Source: UBA9611 sp965237595
GTDB lineage: Bacteria > Chloroflexota > Dehalococcoidia > Lucifugimonadales > UBA3495
NCBI GenBank assembly: GCA_965237595.1
Contig: CBDEFY010000006.1
Coordinates: 186,001 to 250,000, forward strand
Length of the DNA: 64,000 bases
Reading direction: 5' to 3'
Shown here: in pieces, positions 32,837-42,461 of the stretch
Layout: the number at the start of each line of letters is the position of its first letter
Position numbering within the stretch: the first letter of the stretch is position 1
Program-made: the position numbers and the translations under genes
Notes under the pieces: model-generated
What the model was told of the DNA's origin: nothing
The model's input: the letters and a program-made list of their open reading frames with translations, nothing else
Databases searched by the model: none

Positions 32837-33406
32837 CTATCTGGCCCCTTGAACAAACCCGTGATACTCGTCGCCAATCAACACCGCCACCGGCTGTTTC
32901 GTCTTTTCGGCCTGCTCGAAGGCCACCGAGATCCGGTCGGCGTCGGCGTCGCTCTCCACGAGGTAGTACTTGATGCCGAAGGCGTGGAGGAAATGCTCGG
33001 TATAGGTGGCCGCGGAATCGGTGTTCACGCCGTGGCGCGTCCAGCCCCGGTATCCCACCATCAACACCACGGGGATGTTCATGCCCATGGCCCAGCCGCG
33101 CAGGGAGTCTCCCGACTCCATCAGGCCGGTGTTCTGGATCAAGATGACCGGCTTGGCCCCGCCGACCGACAGACCGGAGGCGGTGGAGAACGCCTGACCC
33201 TCCCGGCTGACCGTTATCAGGTCCAGTGAGGGCTCATCCTGCATCAACACATACAGGAAATTGGTCTCGCTGTCGGGCAGCCAGACCACGTGGGTAACAT
33301 TGTTGGCTTTCAGATGCGTAAGGACTGTCTCCGGGCTGAATCCGCCTTGTTGCTCGGCCAATGTCTGTACCTCGTTAGCTTTTTCCGATTTGACCTCGTG
33401 CCGCAT
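32837..33406 (-). CDS. TPP-dependent decarboxylase, alpha subunit (ComD-like)
   Basis: This 189-residue protein is the pyrimidine-binding half of a split TPP enzyme. LKANNVTHVVWLPDSETNFLY starts the fold. DLITVSREGQAFSTASGLSVGG carries the Glu that activates the TPP ring. VILIQNTGLMESGDSLRGWAMGMNIPVVLMVGYRG is the family's signature loop, as in sulfopyruvate decarboxylase alpha. It probably forms a heteromer with 32196-32786. A strong ribosome site is not visible at 33406. Confidence 0.83.
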   Translation of the reverse strand: MRHEVKSEKANEVQTLAEQQGGFSPETVLTHLKANNVTHVVWLPDSETNFLYVLMQDEPSLDLITVSREGQAFSTASGLSVGGAKPVILIQNTGLMESGDSLRGWAMGMNIPVVLMVGYRGWTRHGVNTDSAATYTEHFLHAFGIKYYLVESDADADRISVAFEQAEKTKQPVAVLIGDEYHGFVQGAR

Positions 33407-33595
33407 CTCACTGAAATTGACGCCTACGATTTCACCCCCAATCTAACTGTCCCCCTGAAAGGGGCGAGAACTAGTCCCTTCCCGCGCTGGGGGAAGGTTA
33501 GGTCCCCCGATGTCCCGATACCATCGGGAGGGAGACTCTCGACCTTGTCGGAGATGGGGCGTTGCCCAGAGTTTCAATTCCATCTGGTCATGGTA
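33407..33595. repeat. intergenic region with CCTTCCC...GGGGAAGG and CCCGAT...ATCGGG hairpins
   Basis: The sequence from 33476 (CCTTCCCGCGCTGGGGGAAGG) is a relative of the hairpin repeats at 13581 and 42674, here with an imperfect left arm. It is followed by a second small palindrome near 33512 (CCCGAT ACC ATCGGG). No gene seen. Confidence 0.7.
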
Positions 33596-34450
33596 CTAGG
33601 GCTGGTCAATATAATTTCGTATCTCTTTCAGAACCAGCGCCGGATGCTCCATGGGCACGAAGTGGGACCCTGCGCCCAGTTCCTTGACCCGGAACCCCTT
33701 GGTCTCTCGAGTCAGGTGCTGCACGGCAGCGTCCTGGGGAGTCTGGGCGCCTTCATAGTCGCCCACCAGGAGCAGGTATTCCCCTCCCAGGCCCCGGAGC
33801 ACCTTGGAGGTGTCCAACTCGACCCGGTTCTGGTAGAAAGTCTCTTCCACCTGGGGATGACACTTCAACTCGGCCCGGCCGTCGCCCAGAAGCCGGGTGG
33901 CGCCCTGTATGTAATCGGCAAAGACCTCGTCGGTCCAAGGCTTGAACACCCGCCGGTCCCGGTAGGCAGTGTACATCGTCTCCCGGCTCTCCCAGATTGA
34001 CCGCTTCTGAAGGGTGCGCTCGATGCGTTGTTCCTGTTCCTGGGGAGTGAGCAACGTCATAGGGCTCTCTCCCACCCGGGTGTCCACCAGCACCCCCTTG
34101 CCGATGATTCCCGGAGCCAGTGAATCGGCAATCAGCATGGACATCCCGCCCGCGGAATGACCCACTCCGATGGACCCCTCCAGACCAAGGGTCTGGATGA
34201 CCGAGGCCACATCTTCCCCTATCTGTTCGAAGGTGTATCCGCCGCCTGGATGTTCGGTATCCCCGTGCCCTCTAAAGTCGAATGACAACACGTCGTAGTC
34301 CTGGGCCAAGTCCCGGGCGGTGGAATTCCATATCTGGGAACACATGCCAACGGCATGAAACATCACAATGTTTGGGTTATCGGGGTTGCCCCATTCCAAG
34401 TAGTGGTGATTGACCCCGTTGGACTGCACGAATCTGCTTTCCGGTTGCAA
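33596..34450 (-). CDS. alpha/beta hydrolase
   Basis: This 284-residue serine hydrolase has the nucleophile elbow GVGHSAGGMSML (Ser at about 104), the oxyanion-region strand NIVMFHAVGMCSQIW, the acid in YLLLVGDYEG and the catalytic His in GAGSHFVPMEHP. Length and order fit the epoxide-hydrolase/C-C-hydrolase/carboxylesterase branch. In a region rich in ring-cleaving dioxygenases it could be a meta-cleavage product hydrolase, which is inference. It is followed on the same strand by the RidA-like gene. Confidence 0.85.
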   Translation of the reverse strand: MQPESRFVQSNGVNHHYLEWGNPDNPNIVMFHAVGMCSQIWNSTARDLAQDYDVLSFDFRGHGDTEHPGGGYTFEQIGEDVASVIQTLGLEGSIGVGHSAGGMSMLIADSLAPGIIGKGVLVDTRVGESPMTLLTPQEQEQRIERTLQKRSIWESRETMYTAYRDRRVFKPWTDEVFADYIQGATRLLGDGRAELKCHPQVEETFYQNRVELDTSKVLRGLGGEYLLLVGDYEGAQTPQDAAVQHLTRETKGFRVKELGAGSHFVPMEHPALVLKEIRNYIDQP

Positions 34451-34502
34451 CGACTACTCCTGACTCAGCGCTCTACTTGCGATGTCCGGTGGTCACAGAT
34501 GG

Positions 34503-34893
34503 TCAATCTACCACCGCAATAACTTCCAACTGCACCAACACCCCTGGGGGAAAGGCGTCGTACTCCATGGCGTGGCGGGCCGGCCGGTCGTCCTCGTCGG
34601 GGAACATCTCCAGCCAGGGGCGGTTGACCGCCTCGCGCTGGGACCGTTCCTTGCATGTAGACCTTGATGGAGCCAATATTCTGGACCTTGCCGTCAGCAT
34701 TTTCCACCATCGTCTTCATGTTGGCAAAGGCAAACACGCACTGGCTATCCAGGTCTGCCGGAACAGTCCCGGTGGATGGGTCGGTGCCCATGATGCCGCT
34801 GGAGAAAATCATGTTGCCCACCCGCGCGCCCATGGGGATCGGCGCTCCGTGCTGCACCCCTTCGACATGGATCGAACGTCCCTTTCCAGCCAT
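34503..34893 (-). pseudogene. RidA/YjgF-family protein, frameshifted
   Basis: The frame from ATG 34893 (MAGKGRSIHVEGVQHGAPIPMGARVGNMIFSSG) holds the first 80 residues and loses similarity after IKVYMQ. The next frame continues as ERSQREAVNRPWLEMFPDE...VLVQLEVIAVVD and stops at 34503. One extra base near 34652 explains both. RidA proteins hydrolyse reactive enamines; the Arg in the usual C-terminal place lies in the second frame. It may be a sequence error. Confidence 0.8.
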
Positions 34894-35081
34894 TATGTCT
34901 CCTCGGCTATGCCCTTAAGTGTTGTACGCGCCATCGGTCCGTTTCGCCGCCCGCAATTATACCTGGCTTACCCGAGTCTTCAACAAGGGCGCCCCACCAT
35001 GGCCCAATTACAGGCACAGTTGATTCAATTTTTGGGCGTGCTATCATTGGGCGTCAAATTTGATGATACGGAGGCGCCATC

Positions 35082-36107
35082 ATGCCATTCGGAGGCAATG
35101 ACTGGTTAGCGTTGACCCCAGAAGCCACCCTGGAGCCCGACCTGCCCATCTGCGACCCTCATCACCACTTCTGGGACTACCGGGACGCCAGAGTCCCTTA
35201 CCAACGGTACCTGCTCCACGAGTTGGCCGACGACATCAACAGCGGCCACAACGTGCGCTCCACAGTCTTCGTCGAGGCCCGGTCCATGTACCGCATCGAT
35301 GGGCCGGAGGAGATGAAACCGGTGGGCGAAGTGGAATTCGTCCAAGGCCTGGCCGCCGCCAGCGCCACCGGGCTCTACGGGCCAGGCCGCGCCGCCGCCG
35401 CCATCGTCGGCCACGCCAACCTGAACCTGGGCGACCAGGTAAAGCCGGTGTTGGAGGCACTGCAGGCCACCAGCGCCAACCGCTTCCGCGGCATCCGCCA
35501 CTCAGTCACCTGGGACCCGAATCCGGCGGTCGAGAACACCGCCGCCCATGCTGCCGCAGGACAGATGTCCAGCGACAAATTCCGGGCCGGAGCCAAGGTG
35601 TTGGCGGGCATGGGCCTCTCCCTGGAAGGCTGGATGTTCTTCCCCCAGATGCCTGAACTGGCCCAGTTCGCCAAAGCGGTGCCAGACCTGACCATCATCC
35701 TCAACCACATCGGCGGGCTGCTGAGGGACGGCCCCTACGCCAACCGCGACGAAGAGGTGATGGCCACTTGGCGGAAGGGCATCGCCGCCGCCGCTGGGTG
35801 CCCCAACGTGGTCATCAAACTGGGCGGCATCGGCATGCCCCGCACCGGGTTCGATTGGCACCTCCGGGACCAGCCCATCGGCTCGGAAGAACTGGCGGGA
35901 GATATGGCCCCATTGATGAACTACTGCATCGAGCAGTTCGGCCCCAACCGCTGCATGTTCGAGAGCAACTTCCCAGTGGACAAAGTCTCCTACTCCTACA
36001 ATGTGATGTACAACGCCTTCAAGCGCCTATCCAAGGACTATTCGGCCACGGAGCGGGCCGACATGTTCCACGACACCGCCGCGCGGGTGTACCGGATAGA
36101 CGTTTAG
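35082..36107 (+). CDS. amidohydrolase-2 family, pyrone-dicarboxylate-lactonase-like
   Basis: This 341-residue TIM-barrel protein has ICDPHHHFWDY near residue 24 (metal or substrate His cluster), NRFRGIRHSVTWDP in the middle, a His in LTIILNHIGGLL and an acid in MFESNFPVDKVSY. This is the layout of 2-pyrone-4,6-dicarboxylate lactonase and related ring-cleavage lactonases. AGGCG precedes the ATG. The neighbourhood of aromatic dioxygenases supports a role in ring degradation, by inference. A terminator-like hairpin follows. Confidence 0.82.
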   Translation: MPFGGNDWLALTPEATLEPDLPICDPHHHFWDYRDARVPYQRYLLHELADDINSGHNVRSTVFVEARSMYRIDGPEEMKPVGEVEFVQGLAAASATGLYGPGRAAAAIVGHANLNLGDQVKPVLEALQATSANRFRGIRHSVTWDPNPAVENTAAHAAAGQMSSDKFRAGAKVLAGMGLSLEGWMFFPQMPELAQFAKAVPDLTIILNHIGGLLRDGPYANRDEEVMATWRKGIAAAAGCPNVVIKLGGIGMPRTGFDWHLRDQPIGSEELAGDMAPLMNYCIEQFGPNRCMFESNFPVDKVSYSYNVMYNAFKRLSKDYSATERADMFHDTAARVYRIDV

Positions 36108-36152
36108 CCCCTGACCGGGCCGGGCCGCTCCCATCTTGATGTCTATGTGCTA

Positions 36153-36187
36153 ACGGCCCTCGGTTACGACGGGGGCCGTATTCTTTG
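36153..36187 (+). terminator. probable intrinsic terminator
   Basis: ACGGCCC (36153-36159) pairs with GGGCCGT (36173-36179) and is followed by ATTCTTT. It lies 46 bases after the amidohydrolase stop. The T-tract is weak. Confidence 0.5.
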
Positions 36188-36660
36188 AGCGAGGCATAGC
36201 TCTGTCTGGGTCGGAGGCGGCTTCCGATGAAGAGGCCGCGGCGCTGCTGTTCGGCATGGCCGTGCCCTAACTATAGCTCAGCGTGAGGGGGATACCGCGC
36301 TGGAGATTCGCACTCTGATCTACACCGGCCGCTTGGTCCGACACCTCTACCGGCATCAGTAGGGCCTGGAGATGCTCCTGCAGGCTATCGTTCTGGCCCG
36401 GCGCATCAATGACCTCCACCAGTCCCCAGCGTCAGCCGGGTCACGGGCATGGGTATTGAGTCCCTGTCCGCAAATTACTATGACCTTCAGTTCCCAGCGT
36501 GAGGCAGGCTACCCTTAAGGTAATAGCCCCCGAAGGAGACCTCGTCTAGTACGCGGGTTTTGCCTCGACGCCGCGTGTGTACGCCCCGGCCCTTGTGGCC
36601 GAGGCCATTTTTTTTGCCGCCAGCCGAAAGGTGTGGCGTCCATCTCATCGTCTGTGGCTG
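36188..36660. other. 470-bp intergenic stretch without a recognisable gene
   Basis: Only short frames with stops are present. One (about 36295-36430) has a faint coding look, with LEIRTLIYTGRL and then LQAIVLARRINDLH after a stop, and may be a decayed gene. No repeat, RNA gene or IS end was recognised. Confidence 0.4.
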
Positions 36661-36666
36661 TTAATT

Positions 36667-36684
36667 CCGCAATTGCGGTATAAT
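36667..36684 (+). promoter_or_regulatory. -10 box with a 12-bp palindrome abutting it, upstream of the Rieske gene
   Basis: CCGCAATTGCGG (36667-36678) is a perfect palindrome directly followed by TATAAT (36679-36684). A -35 match is weak (TGGCTG at about 18 bases). The palindrome sits in the promoter spacer, a good place for a repressor to block transcription of the gene at 36771. Confidence 0.5.
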
Positions 36685-36770
36685 ATCGGGAACAAACTCC
36701 CTGCGTTTATCCCACTCCGTAGTTCCCCCGAATTCCTGTGTCCGAGCGTAACCCAAAGAGAGCGGAGTCC

Positions 36771-38141
36771 ATGGCCACCAAGACCAAGCCAGGCACCTTT
36801 GGCCGCATTGTCGACGTGGACGCCGGCGCCATCAGCCGCGAGATCTTCGTCAACGAAGACATCTATCAGCAAGAGCAGGAACAAGTATTCGCCCAGGCGT
36901 GGCTGTTCGTGGGTCACGAGAGCCAGATAACTAAGCCTGGAGATTACTTCGTTTCATCCATGGGCGAAGAATCGGTGATCCTCTGCCGCGACCGTCAGAA
37001 TGAGATTCACGTTTTCCTCAACTCCTGCGCCCACCGGGGCATGAAGGTCTGCCGCTACGACGAGGGCAACACTCCGGTGTTCAGTTGTCCCTACCACGGC
37101 TGGAGCTACGCCACCGACGGCAAGCTGGTGGAGGTTCCCTACTTCAAGGACGCCTACAAGGAGACCTTGGACAAGTCCAAATGGGGCCTGATTAACGTGC
37201 CCCAGTTGTATAACTACAAGGGGAGCATCTGGGCCAACTGGGATAAGAAAGCGCCGCCGTTCCTGGACTACCTGGGCGGAATGAAGATGTTCTTGGACCT
37301 GGCCCTAGACGGCCGCGACGGGAGGGAGGGACGTTCGGAGATTCTGAGCGGCGTCCAGAAGTGGACCATGCCCAGCAACTGGAAGTTCGCCGCCGAGAAT
37401 TTCGCCGGCGACAACTACCACAACATCAGCCACCGCTCCGTGGACATGGTGGGCATCGGCCCCAGCGGCCGGGGGCGGCGGGACAACGATGAGTCTTTGG
37501 CCGGCCGCCGCCTGAACGTCTCCTTCCCCGATCTGGGCCACGCGGCGGTGTTCGATATGCTACCCGACAACCTGCCACAGGTCGCCACCTACACCGACAC
37601 ACAGGTGGTGGAAGAATACTTCCGGGAGCAGGAAGCCAAGAGGCGCGCCAGCCTGGGAGACCGCCCCAACCTCATCGGCATGGTGGGCACGGTGTTCCCC
37701 AACATGTCCTATCTGGCCCGCCAGCCCCGCTCCATCGCCATGTGGCATCCCAGGGGGCCCCACATGACCGAGGCCTGGCGGTGGTTCTTGATTAACAAGG
37801 ACACACCGGACGAAGTCAAGGAGGTCCTGCGGCACTACTACATCCGCTACTCCGGCCCCGGCGGCATGACCGAGCAGGACGACATGGAGAACTGGAACTA
37901 CGCCCATAAAGCCAGCAAGGGGGTCATCGCTCGACGGCGCCCCTACAATTACGAGATGGGCATCGGCTATATCGAGGAGGACACCGGATTGCCGGGCGTG
38001 GTCACCGAGGGCATCTGCGAGGAGAACGCGCGGGGCTTCTACCGCCGCTGGGCCGCCATGATGGACGCCAAAGATTGGGATGACCTGGCCCCCTTGGTCA
38101 AAGCCAAATTAAATGGCAACGGACGCGGCAAGAAGAGGTAA
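36771..38141 (+). CDS. Rieske ring-hydroxylating oxygenase alpha subunit, paralogue 1
   Basis: A 456-residue protein. The Rieske 2Fe-2S ligands are C86, H88, C106 and H109. The mononuclear iron site is ENFAGDNYHNISH, with H217, H221 and bridging D214. The C-terminal domain is the usual aromatic-oxygenase barrel. The ATG at 36771 has GGAG 5 bases upstream; a GTG 11 codons earlier has none. It heads a run with a BphC-like dioxygenase, a dehydrogenase and a second alpha subunit. No ferredoxin or reductase gene is nearby. Confidence 0.9.
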   Translation: MATKTKPGTFGRIVDVDAGAISREIFVNEDIYQQEQEQVFAQAWLFVGHESQITKPGDYFVSSMGEESVILCRDRQNEIHVFLNSCAHRGMKVCRYDEGNTPVFSCPYHGWSYATDGKLVEVPYFKDAYKETLDKSKWGLINVPQLYNYKGSIWANWDKKAPPFLDYLGGMKMFLDLALDGRDGREGRSEILSGVQKWTMPSNWKFAAENFAGDNYHNISHRSVDMVGIGPSGRGRRDNDESLAGRRLNVSFPDLGHAAVFDMLPDNLPQVATYTDTQVVEEYFREQEAKRRASLGDRPNLIGMVGTVFPNMSYLARQPRSIAMWHPRGPHMTEAWRWFLINKDTPDEVKEVLRHYYIRYSGPGGMTEQDDMENWNYAHKASKGVIARRRPYNYEMGIGYIEEDTGLPGVVTEGICEENARGFYRRWAAMMDAKDWDDLAPLVKAKLNGNGRGKKR

Positions 38142-38207
38142 CCCGACCCCATCTAACCGAATCTAATCCGGGCGGCACCGAATCATCCAACTTCTGGAGA
38201 GAGCATT

Positions 38208-39077
38208 ATGGCCAGCGTAACGCAACTGGGATACGTGGGACTGAGTGTAAGCAACGTGGAGGAGTGGGAGCACTTCGCCACTGAGGTCTTGGGACTACAG
38301 AGCAACGGCATAGATTCCGACGGCAATCTCTCGCTGCGGATGGACGAATACAGCCACCGGTTCATCATCCAGCCCACCGGCAAGGACGATGTCGATTTCG
38401 TTGGCTGGCAGGTCACCGACGAGCCCGCCCTCAGGGAGATGGGGGAACAACTACGCGAAGCCGGCATCGAGGTCACCGAGGGCACCGACGACGAAGCCAA
38501 GTCGCGCCGGGTCGAAGGCTTCATCAAGTTTGATGACCCCGAGGGCACGGCCACAGAGGTCTTCTACGGACCCCCCATCAGCTTCGAGCGGCCCTTCAAT
38601 TCACCCCGCGCCATCTCCGGTTTTGTGACTAGCGAACAGGGCCTGGGCCACGTGGTCCTTTACGTTGAAGACTTGGACCGTACGGTAAAATTCTACCGCG
38701 ACGTGTTGGGCTTGAAAATCAGCGACTTTATCCGCAACCTGACCTTCTTCCACTGCAACCCTCGCCACCACTCGCTGGCGTTGATCGAGGCCAAAGCGCC
38801 CAAGAGGCTGAACCACTTCATGATCCAGACGCAGTCCATGAACGACGTGGGCTCCACCTACGACCTGGTGCTGGACCAAGAAATTCCCCTGACCCGGGGG
38901 CTGGGCCGGCACACCAACGACCATATGACGTCCTTCTACATGAAGACCCCTTCGGGCTTCGATGTCGAGTTCGGCTGGGGCGCCCGCACCGTAGACGACA
39001 CCACCTGGCAGGTGCAGCGCCACGAGAAAGGCAGCATCTGGGGCCACCGCCCCGTAGCCCAAGCAGGCGCCAAATAG
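38208..39077 (+). CDS. type I extradiol dioxygenase (BphC/HsaC-like, VOC fold)
   Basis: This 289-residue two-domain vicinal-oxygen-chelate protein has the complete iron triad H148 (GLGHVVLYVED), H203 (LNHFMIQ) and E254 (FDVEFGWG). These match the 2-His-1-carboxylate site of 2,3-dihydroxybiphenyl and catechol 2,3-dioxygenases. It is placed 66 bases after the Rieske gene, so ring hydroxylation and meta-cleavage are probably consecutive steps. GGAGAGAGC precedes the ATG. The aromatic substrate is unknown. Confidence 0.9.
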   Translation: MASVTQLGYVGLSVSNVEEWEHFATEVLGLQSNGIDSDGNLSLRMDEYSHRFIIQPTGKDDVDFVGWQVTDEPALREMGEQLREAGIEVTEGTDDEAKSRRVEGFIKFDDPEGTATEVFYGPPISFERPFNSPRAISGFVTSEQGLGHVVLYVEDLDRTVKFYRDVLGLKISDFIRNLTFFHCNPRHHSLALIEAKAPKRLNHFMIQTQSMNDVGSTYDLVLDQEIPLTRGLGRHTNDHMTSFYMKTPSGFDVEFGWGARTVDDTTWQVQRHEKGSIWGHRPVAQAGAK

Positions 39078-39113
39078 CCCCACGGAGCGCGAATTCGCCC
39101 TACGGAGCGTTAG

Positions 39114-39998
39114 ATGCAACTCGGTTATATCGGCACCGGCACCATGGGCAATCCCATGGCCAAGGCTCTCATCGAGGCGGGACATGCGGTCACCGTCTAT
39201 GACCTGCGCCGCGAGTCGGCCACCAACCTGTGCGAGATGGGCGCCAACTGGGCCACCGGTCCCCGCGAGCTGGCTCAGGCCAGCGAAGTGGTGTTGACCT
39301 CCCTTCCCGGCCCGGTGGAAGCCGAGCAGGTGCTGACCGACCCAGAGAACGGCATATTGGCGGGTCTGAAGCGGGGCGCCGCATGGATCGACACCACCAC
39401 CAACTCGCCCACGGTGATCCGCCGGTTGGCCGAAATCTGCAAGCAACGCGGCATCGAGATGCTGGATTCCCCGGTCAGCGGCCGGATACCCAACATGACC
39501 ATGATGGTCGGCGGCGACCCCGCCGTATTCGAGAAGCACCGGCCGGTGCTGGAGACCATGGGCGAAAATGTCATCTACGTGGGAGAGACTGCCTCAGGCT
39601 GCACAGCCAAGCTGGTTACCCAATATCTGGGATACTCAAACTTCGTGGCCGGCGTTGAAGGCATGCTCATTGGGGCCAAGGCCGGGCTGGACATGGACAT
39701 CCTGGCCAAACTTATCCCCATCAGCGCGTCGGCCAGCAGCACCATGAACCGTTCCGTTGACGTCCTGCTCGACGGCACCTTCGGCTCCAACGGATCGTTG
39801 GATATCGTAGCCAAAGACCTGCACCTGGCCTGCCAGTTGGCCCGGGATGTGCAGGCGCCGTCCCGCATCGGCGACATCGTAGACGACGTATTCCAGCGCG
39901 CCCAGGCCCAGGGTTGGGGTAAGGATGGGTACCCCGCCGTCGCGCGGGTCCTGGAACAGATGGCTGGTATGGACATCCGCTCCAAGTCAAAGGAATAA
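39114..39998 (+). CDS. 3-hydroxyisobutyrate-dehydrogenase-family NAD(P)-dependent reductase
   Basis: This 294-residue beta-hydroxyacid dehydrogenase has the Rossmann loop LGYIGTGTMGNPMAKAL at the start, the substrate loop DSPVSGRIPNMTMMVGGD near residue 122 and the catalytic Lys in GCTAKLVTQYLGYSNFV. The family oxidises 3-hydroxyisobutyrate, tartronate semialdehyde or similar acids. It lies 36 bases after the extradiol dioxygenase and 55 before the second Rieske gene, as part of one likely operon. Confidence 0.88.
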   Translation: MQLGYIGTGTMGNPMAKALIEAGHAVTVYDLRRESATNLCEMGANWATGPRELAQASEVVLTSLPGPVEAEQVLTDPENGILAGLKRGAAWIDTTTNSPTVIRRLAEICKQRGIEMLDSPVSGRIPNMTMMVGGDPAVFEKHRPVLETMGENVIYVGETASGCTAKLVTQYLGYSNFVAGVEGMLIGAKAGLDMDILAKLIPISASASSTMNRSVDVLLDGTFGSNGSLDIVAKDLHLACQLARDVQAPSRIGDIVDDVFQRAQAQGWGKDGYPAVARVLEQMAGMDIRSKSKE

Positions 39999-40053
39999 TC
40001 GGAAAAAGAGCTTCGCCCAGATCCAAAGCCCTGGAACAGGGAGGCGATCCAGC

Positions 40054-41442
40054 ATGGCAACCGCCCGCAAGAGCAGCCACAGGAACGGCCAATTCAATGG
40101 GATGGTCGACTTGGACGCCGGCACCATCAGCCGTGAGGTCTTCGTGAGCCCGGAGATCTACGCCCAAGAACAGGAGCAGCTATTTGCCCGGGCCTGGCTG
40201 TTCATCGGACACGAGAGCCAGGTCGCCAAGCCCGGTGACTTCTTCGTCTCTTCCATGGGCGAAGAATCGGTGATCCTCTGCCGCGACCGTCAGAACGGGA
40301 TTCACGTTTTCCTCAACTCCTGCGCCCACCGGGGCATGAAGGTCTGCCGCTACGACGAAGGCAACACCCCCGTTTTCTCCTGCCCGTACCACGGCTGGAG
40401 TTACGCCACCGACGGCAAGCTGGTGGGGGTCCCCTACTTCAAGGACGCCTACAAAGAGAAACTGGACAAGTCCAAGTGGGGACTGGCGGAGGTAGCCCAG
40501 ATTTGCAACTACAGGGGCGCCATCTGGGCCACGTGGGATAAAACCGCTCCCTCCTTCCTAGAATACATCGGCGGATACCACACCTACCTGGATTTCCTGC
40601 TGGACACCTGGGACGGGGCCGGCGGAGAGACGGAGGTCTTCGGCGGCGTCGAGAAATGGGTAATACCTTGCAACTGGAAGTTCCCCTCGGAGAACTTCAT
40701 CGGCGACCGCTATCACAACATCAGCCACCGCTCGGTGGACATGGTGGGCGTGGGCCCCAGCGGCAGCGGACGCCGCGACAACCAAGAACGGGAGGGGGCC
40801 ACTGCCCTGGACATCTCCTTCCCGGAACGAGGCCACGGGACCATCACCTTCCTGCGGCCCGACGATCAGGTGATTTCCGGTTATCAACACTCCAAGATTG
40901 TCTCGGAGTATTTCGCTCACTGCGAAGCCGAGCGCCGCAAGAACTACGGACAGTGGTCCCGCTTGGTCCCCGGACCCGGCACCCTGTTCCCCAACATGTC
41001 CTATCTGCCGCGCCAGCCCCGCACCATCTCGGTCTGGCACCCCCGCGGCCCCAACAGCCACGAGGCCTGGCGCTGGTTCCTGGTCGACAAGAACGCCCCA
41101 GCCGAAGTCAAAGAGTTCCTGCGCCACTATTACATCAGCTACTCCGGCCCCGCCGGACTCACCGAGCAGGACGACATGGAGAACTGGAACTACGCCCATA
41201 ACGCCAGCCACGGGGTGATTGCCCGGCGGCGCCCCTACAACTATCAAATGGGAATGGGCTTCGACGGCCCGCCGGTGGACACCGACGGCCTGGATATGCC
41301 CGGCCAGATCCGGAACGTGACAGCCGCCAAGGCTACCGAGCAGAACCAGCGCGGCTTCTACCAGCGGTGGTCCGAGTTCATGCACGCCTCAGACTGGGAC
41401 ACCCTGGCCACCTGGCGCAACGGCAACGTGAGGGGGCACTAG
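40054..41442 (+). CDS. Rieske ring-hydroxylating oxygenase alpha subunit, paralogue 2
   Basis: This 462-residue protein is a close paralogue of the gene at 36771. It carries CAHRGMKVC...FSCPYHGW (Rieske cluster) and ENFIGDRYHNISH (mononuclear iron). Over about 110 bases around the first half of the Rieske motif the two genes are almost identical even at synonymous sites, while flanks differ more. ATG 40054 follows GGAGG. The beta subunit that should follow is at 42779, beyond an IS110 insertion. Confidence 0.9.
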   Translation: MATARKSSHRNGQFNGMVDLDAGTISREVFVSPEIYAQEQEQLFARAWLFIGHESQVAKPGDFFVSSMGEESVILCRDRQNGIHVFLNSCAHRGMKVCRYDEGNTPVFSCPYHGWSYATDGKLVGVPYFKDAYKEKLDKSKWGLAEVAQICNYRGAIWATWDKTAPSFLEYIGGYHTYLDFLLDTWDGAGGETEVFGGVEKWVIPCNWKFPSENFIGDRYHNISHRSVDMVGVGPSGSGRRDNQEREGATALDISFPERGHGTITFLRPDDQVISGYQHSKIVSEYFAHCEAERRKNYGQWSRLVPGPGTLFPNMSYLPRQPRTISVWHPRGPNSHEAWRWFLVDKNAPAEVKEFLRHYYISYSGPAGLTEQDDMENWNYAHNASHGVIARRRPYNYQMGMGFDGPPVDTDGLDMPGQIRNVTAAKATEQNQRGFYQRWSEFMHASDWDTLATWRNGNVRGH

Positions 41443-41494
41443 GGGTTCCATGACTTTAGCGCTCCTTCGGCGGGCTCAGCAACTGTCTTGGATG

Positions 41495-42443
41495 TCAAGG
41501 CGTTTGAAGGTTTGGCTGCCACTCTCTGCCATGTTTCACCATGGAATTTAGAATGACCAAGAGCTTGCGCATACAGGCCGTCAAGGCCACTTTCTTGGGT
41601 TTGCCCATGGAGCATAGCCGTTGATAAAACTCTTTGATCACCGGATTGTACCGGGTCGCCACCAAGGCCGCCATGTAAAGGGCCGCCCTCACGTGACGGC
41701 GTCCTCCCCAAACAGTGCGCTTGCCTCGGAGCGTTCCACTGTCCCTATTGAACGGTGCTACGCCCACCAGCGCGGCGACTTGACCCCGGTTCATCGTGCC
41801 CAATTCTGGCAGATTGGCCAAAACGGTTGCCGTGAATACCGGGCCAACGCCAAGAGCGCTCCTTATGACCCTTTCTTTGGTCCGCCACATGGGACTGGAG
41901 CGGATGAAGCTGTCCAGGTCTTGGTCCAGGTCCTCCAAGCTTTTTTCCAGCCAGCGGATATGTTCTTCCACCTGAGGACGGATCCGAGCAATCACGGTCC
42001 TCCGGCGGTTCTTCTCCGCGGTAATCATCTCCACCAACTGCCGCCGGCGGCCAACCATGGCCTGCAGGTCTTGGGCGTCTGGGTCAGGAAGAAGCCTGGG
42101 CTTAGGCCTCCATCGCCTGCCCAAAGTGGGCCAACACCTGGGCGTCCAAGGCGTCGGTCTTAGCCAGGGCGCCAGCAGCCCGGGCGAAGTCCCTTACGTG
42201 TCTGGGGTTGACCACCGCCACTGGAAGACCGACCGCCGCCAGCTCAGCGGTGAGCCCCCATTCCAGACCTCCCGTGGCCTCGAGCACAACCAAGGAAGGG
42301 CTCATCCCCGTCAGCCGCTGGGCCAGAGCACCGATGCCGTTCGCATCGTTCGTGACCTGCCACACTTCACCCGTGGGCCTGGAAGCCACATCCAAGCAGC
42401 TCTTGGAAACATCGATACCTATGAACACCTGCGAATCTTCCAT
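41495..42443 (-). pseudogene. IS110-family transposase, frameshifted
   Basis: The first frame, from ATG 42443 (MEDSQVFIGIDVSKSCLDVA), has the DEDD RuvC-like part (VVLEATGGLEW, TDALDAQVLAHFGQ) and ends at about 42102. The second frame (42124 down to 41495) has the coiled coil and the Tnp_20 part with GVGPVFTATVLANLPEL and ALVGVAPFNRDSG. A one-base change near 42110 separates them. GGAGG precedes the ATG. The element separates oxygenase alpha and beta genes. Confidence 0.85.
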
Positions 42444-42461
42444 CCATCTACCTCCCATCAC

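Noticed and set aside
38601..39539. A 312-codon minus-strand frame
   Set aside because: It is antisense to the extradiol dioxygenase and dehydrogenase, both with complete motifs.
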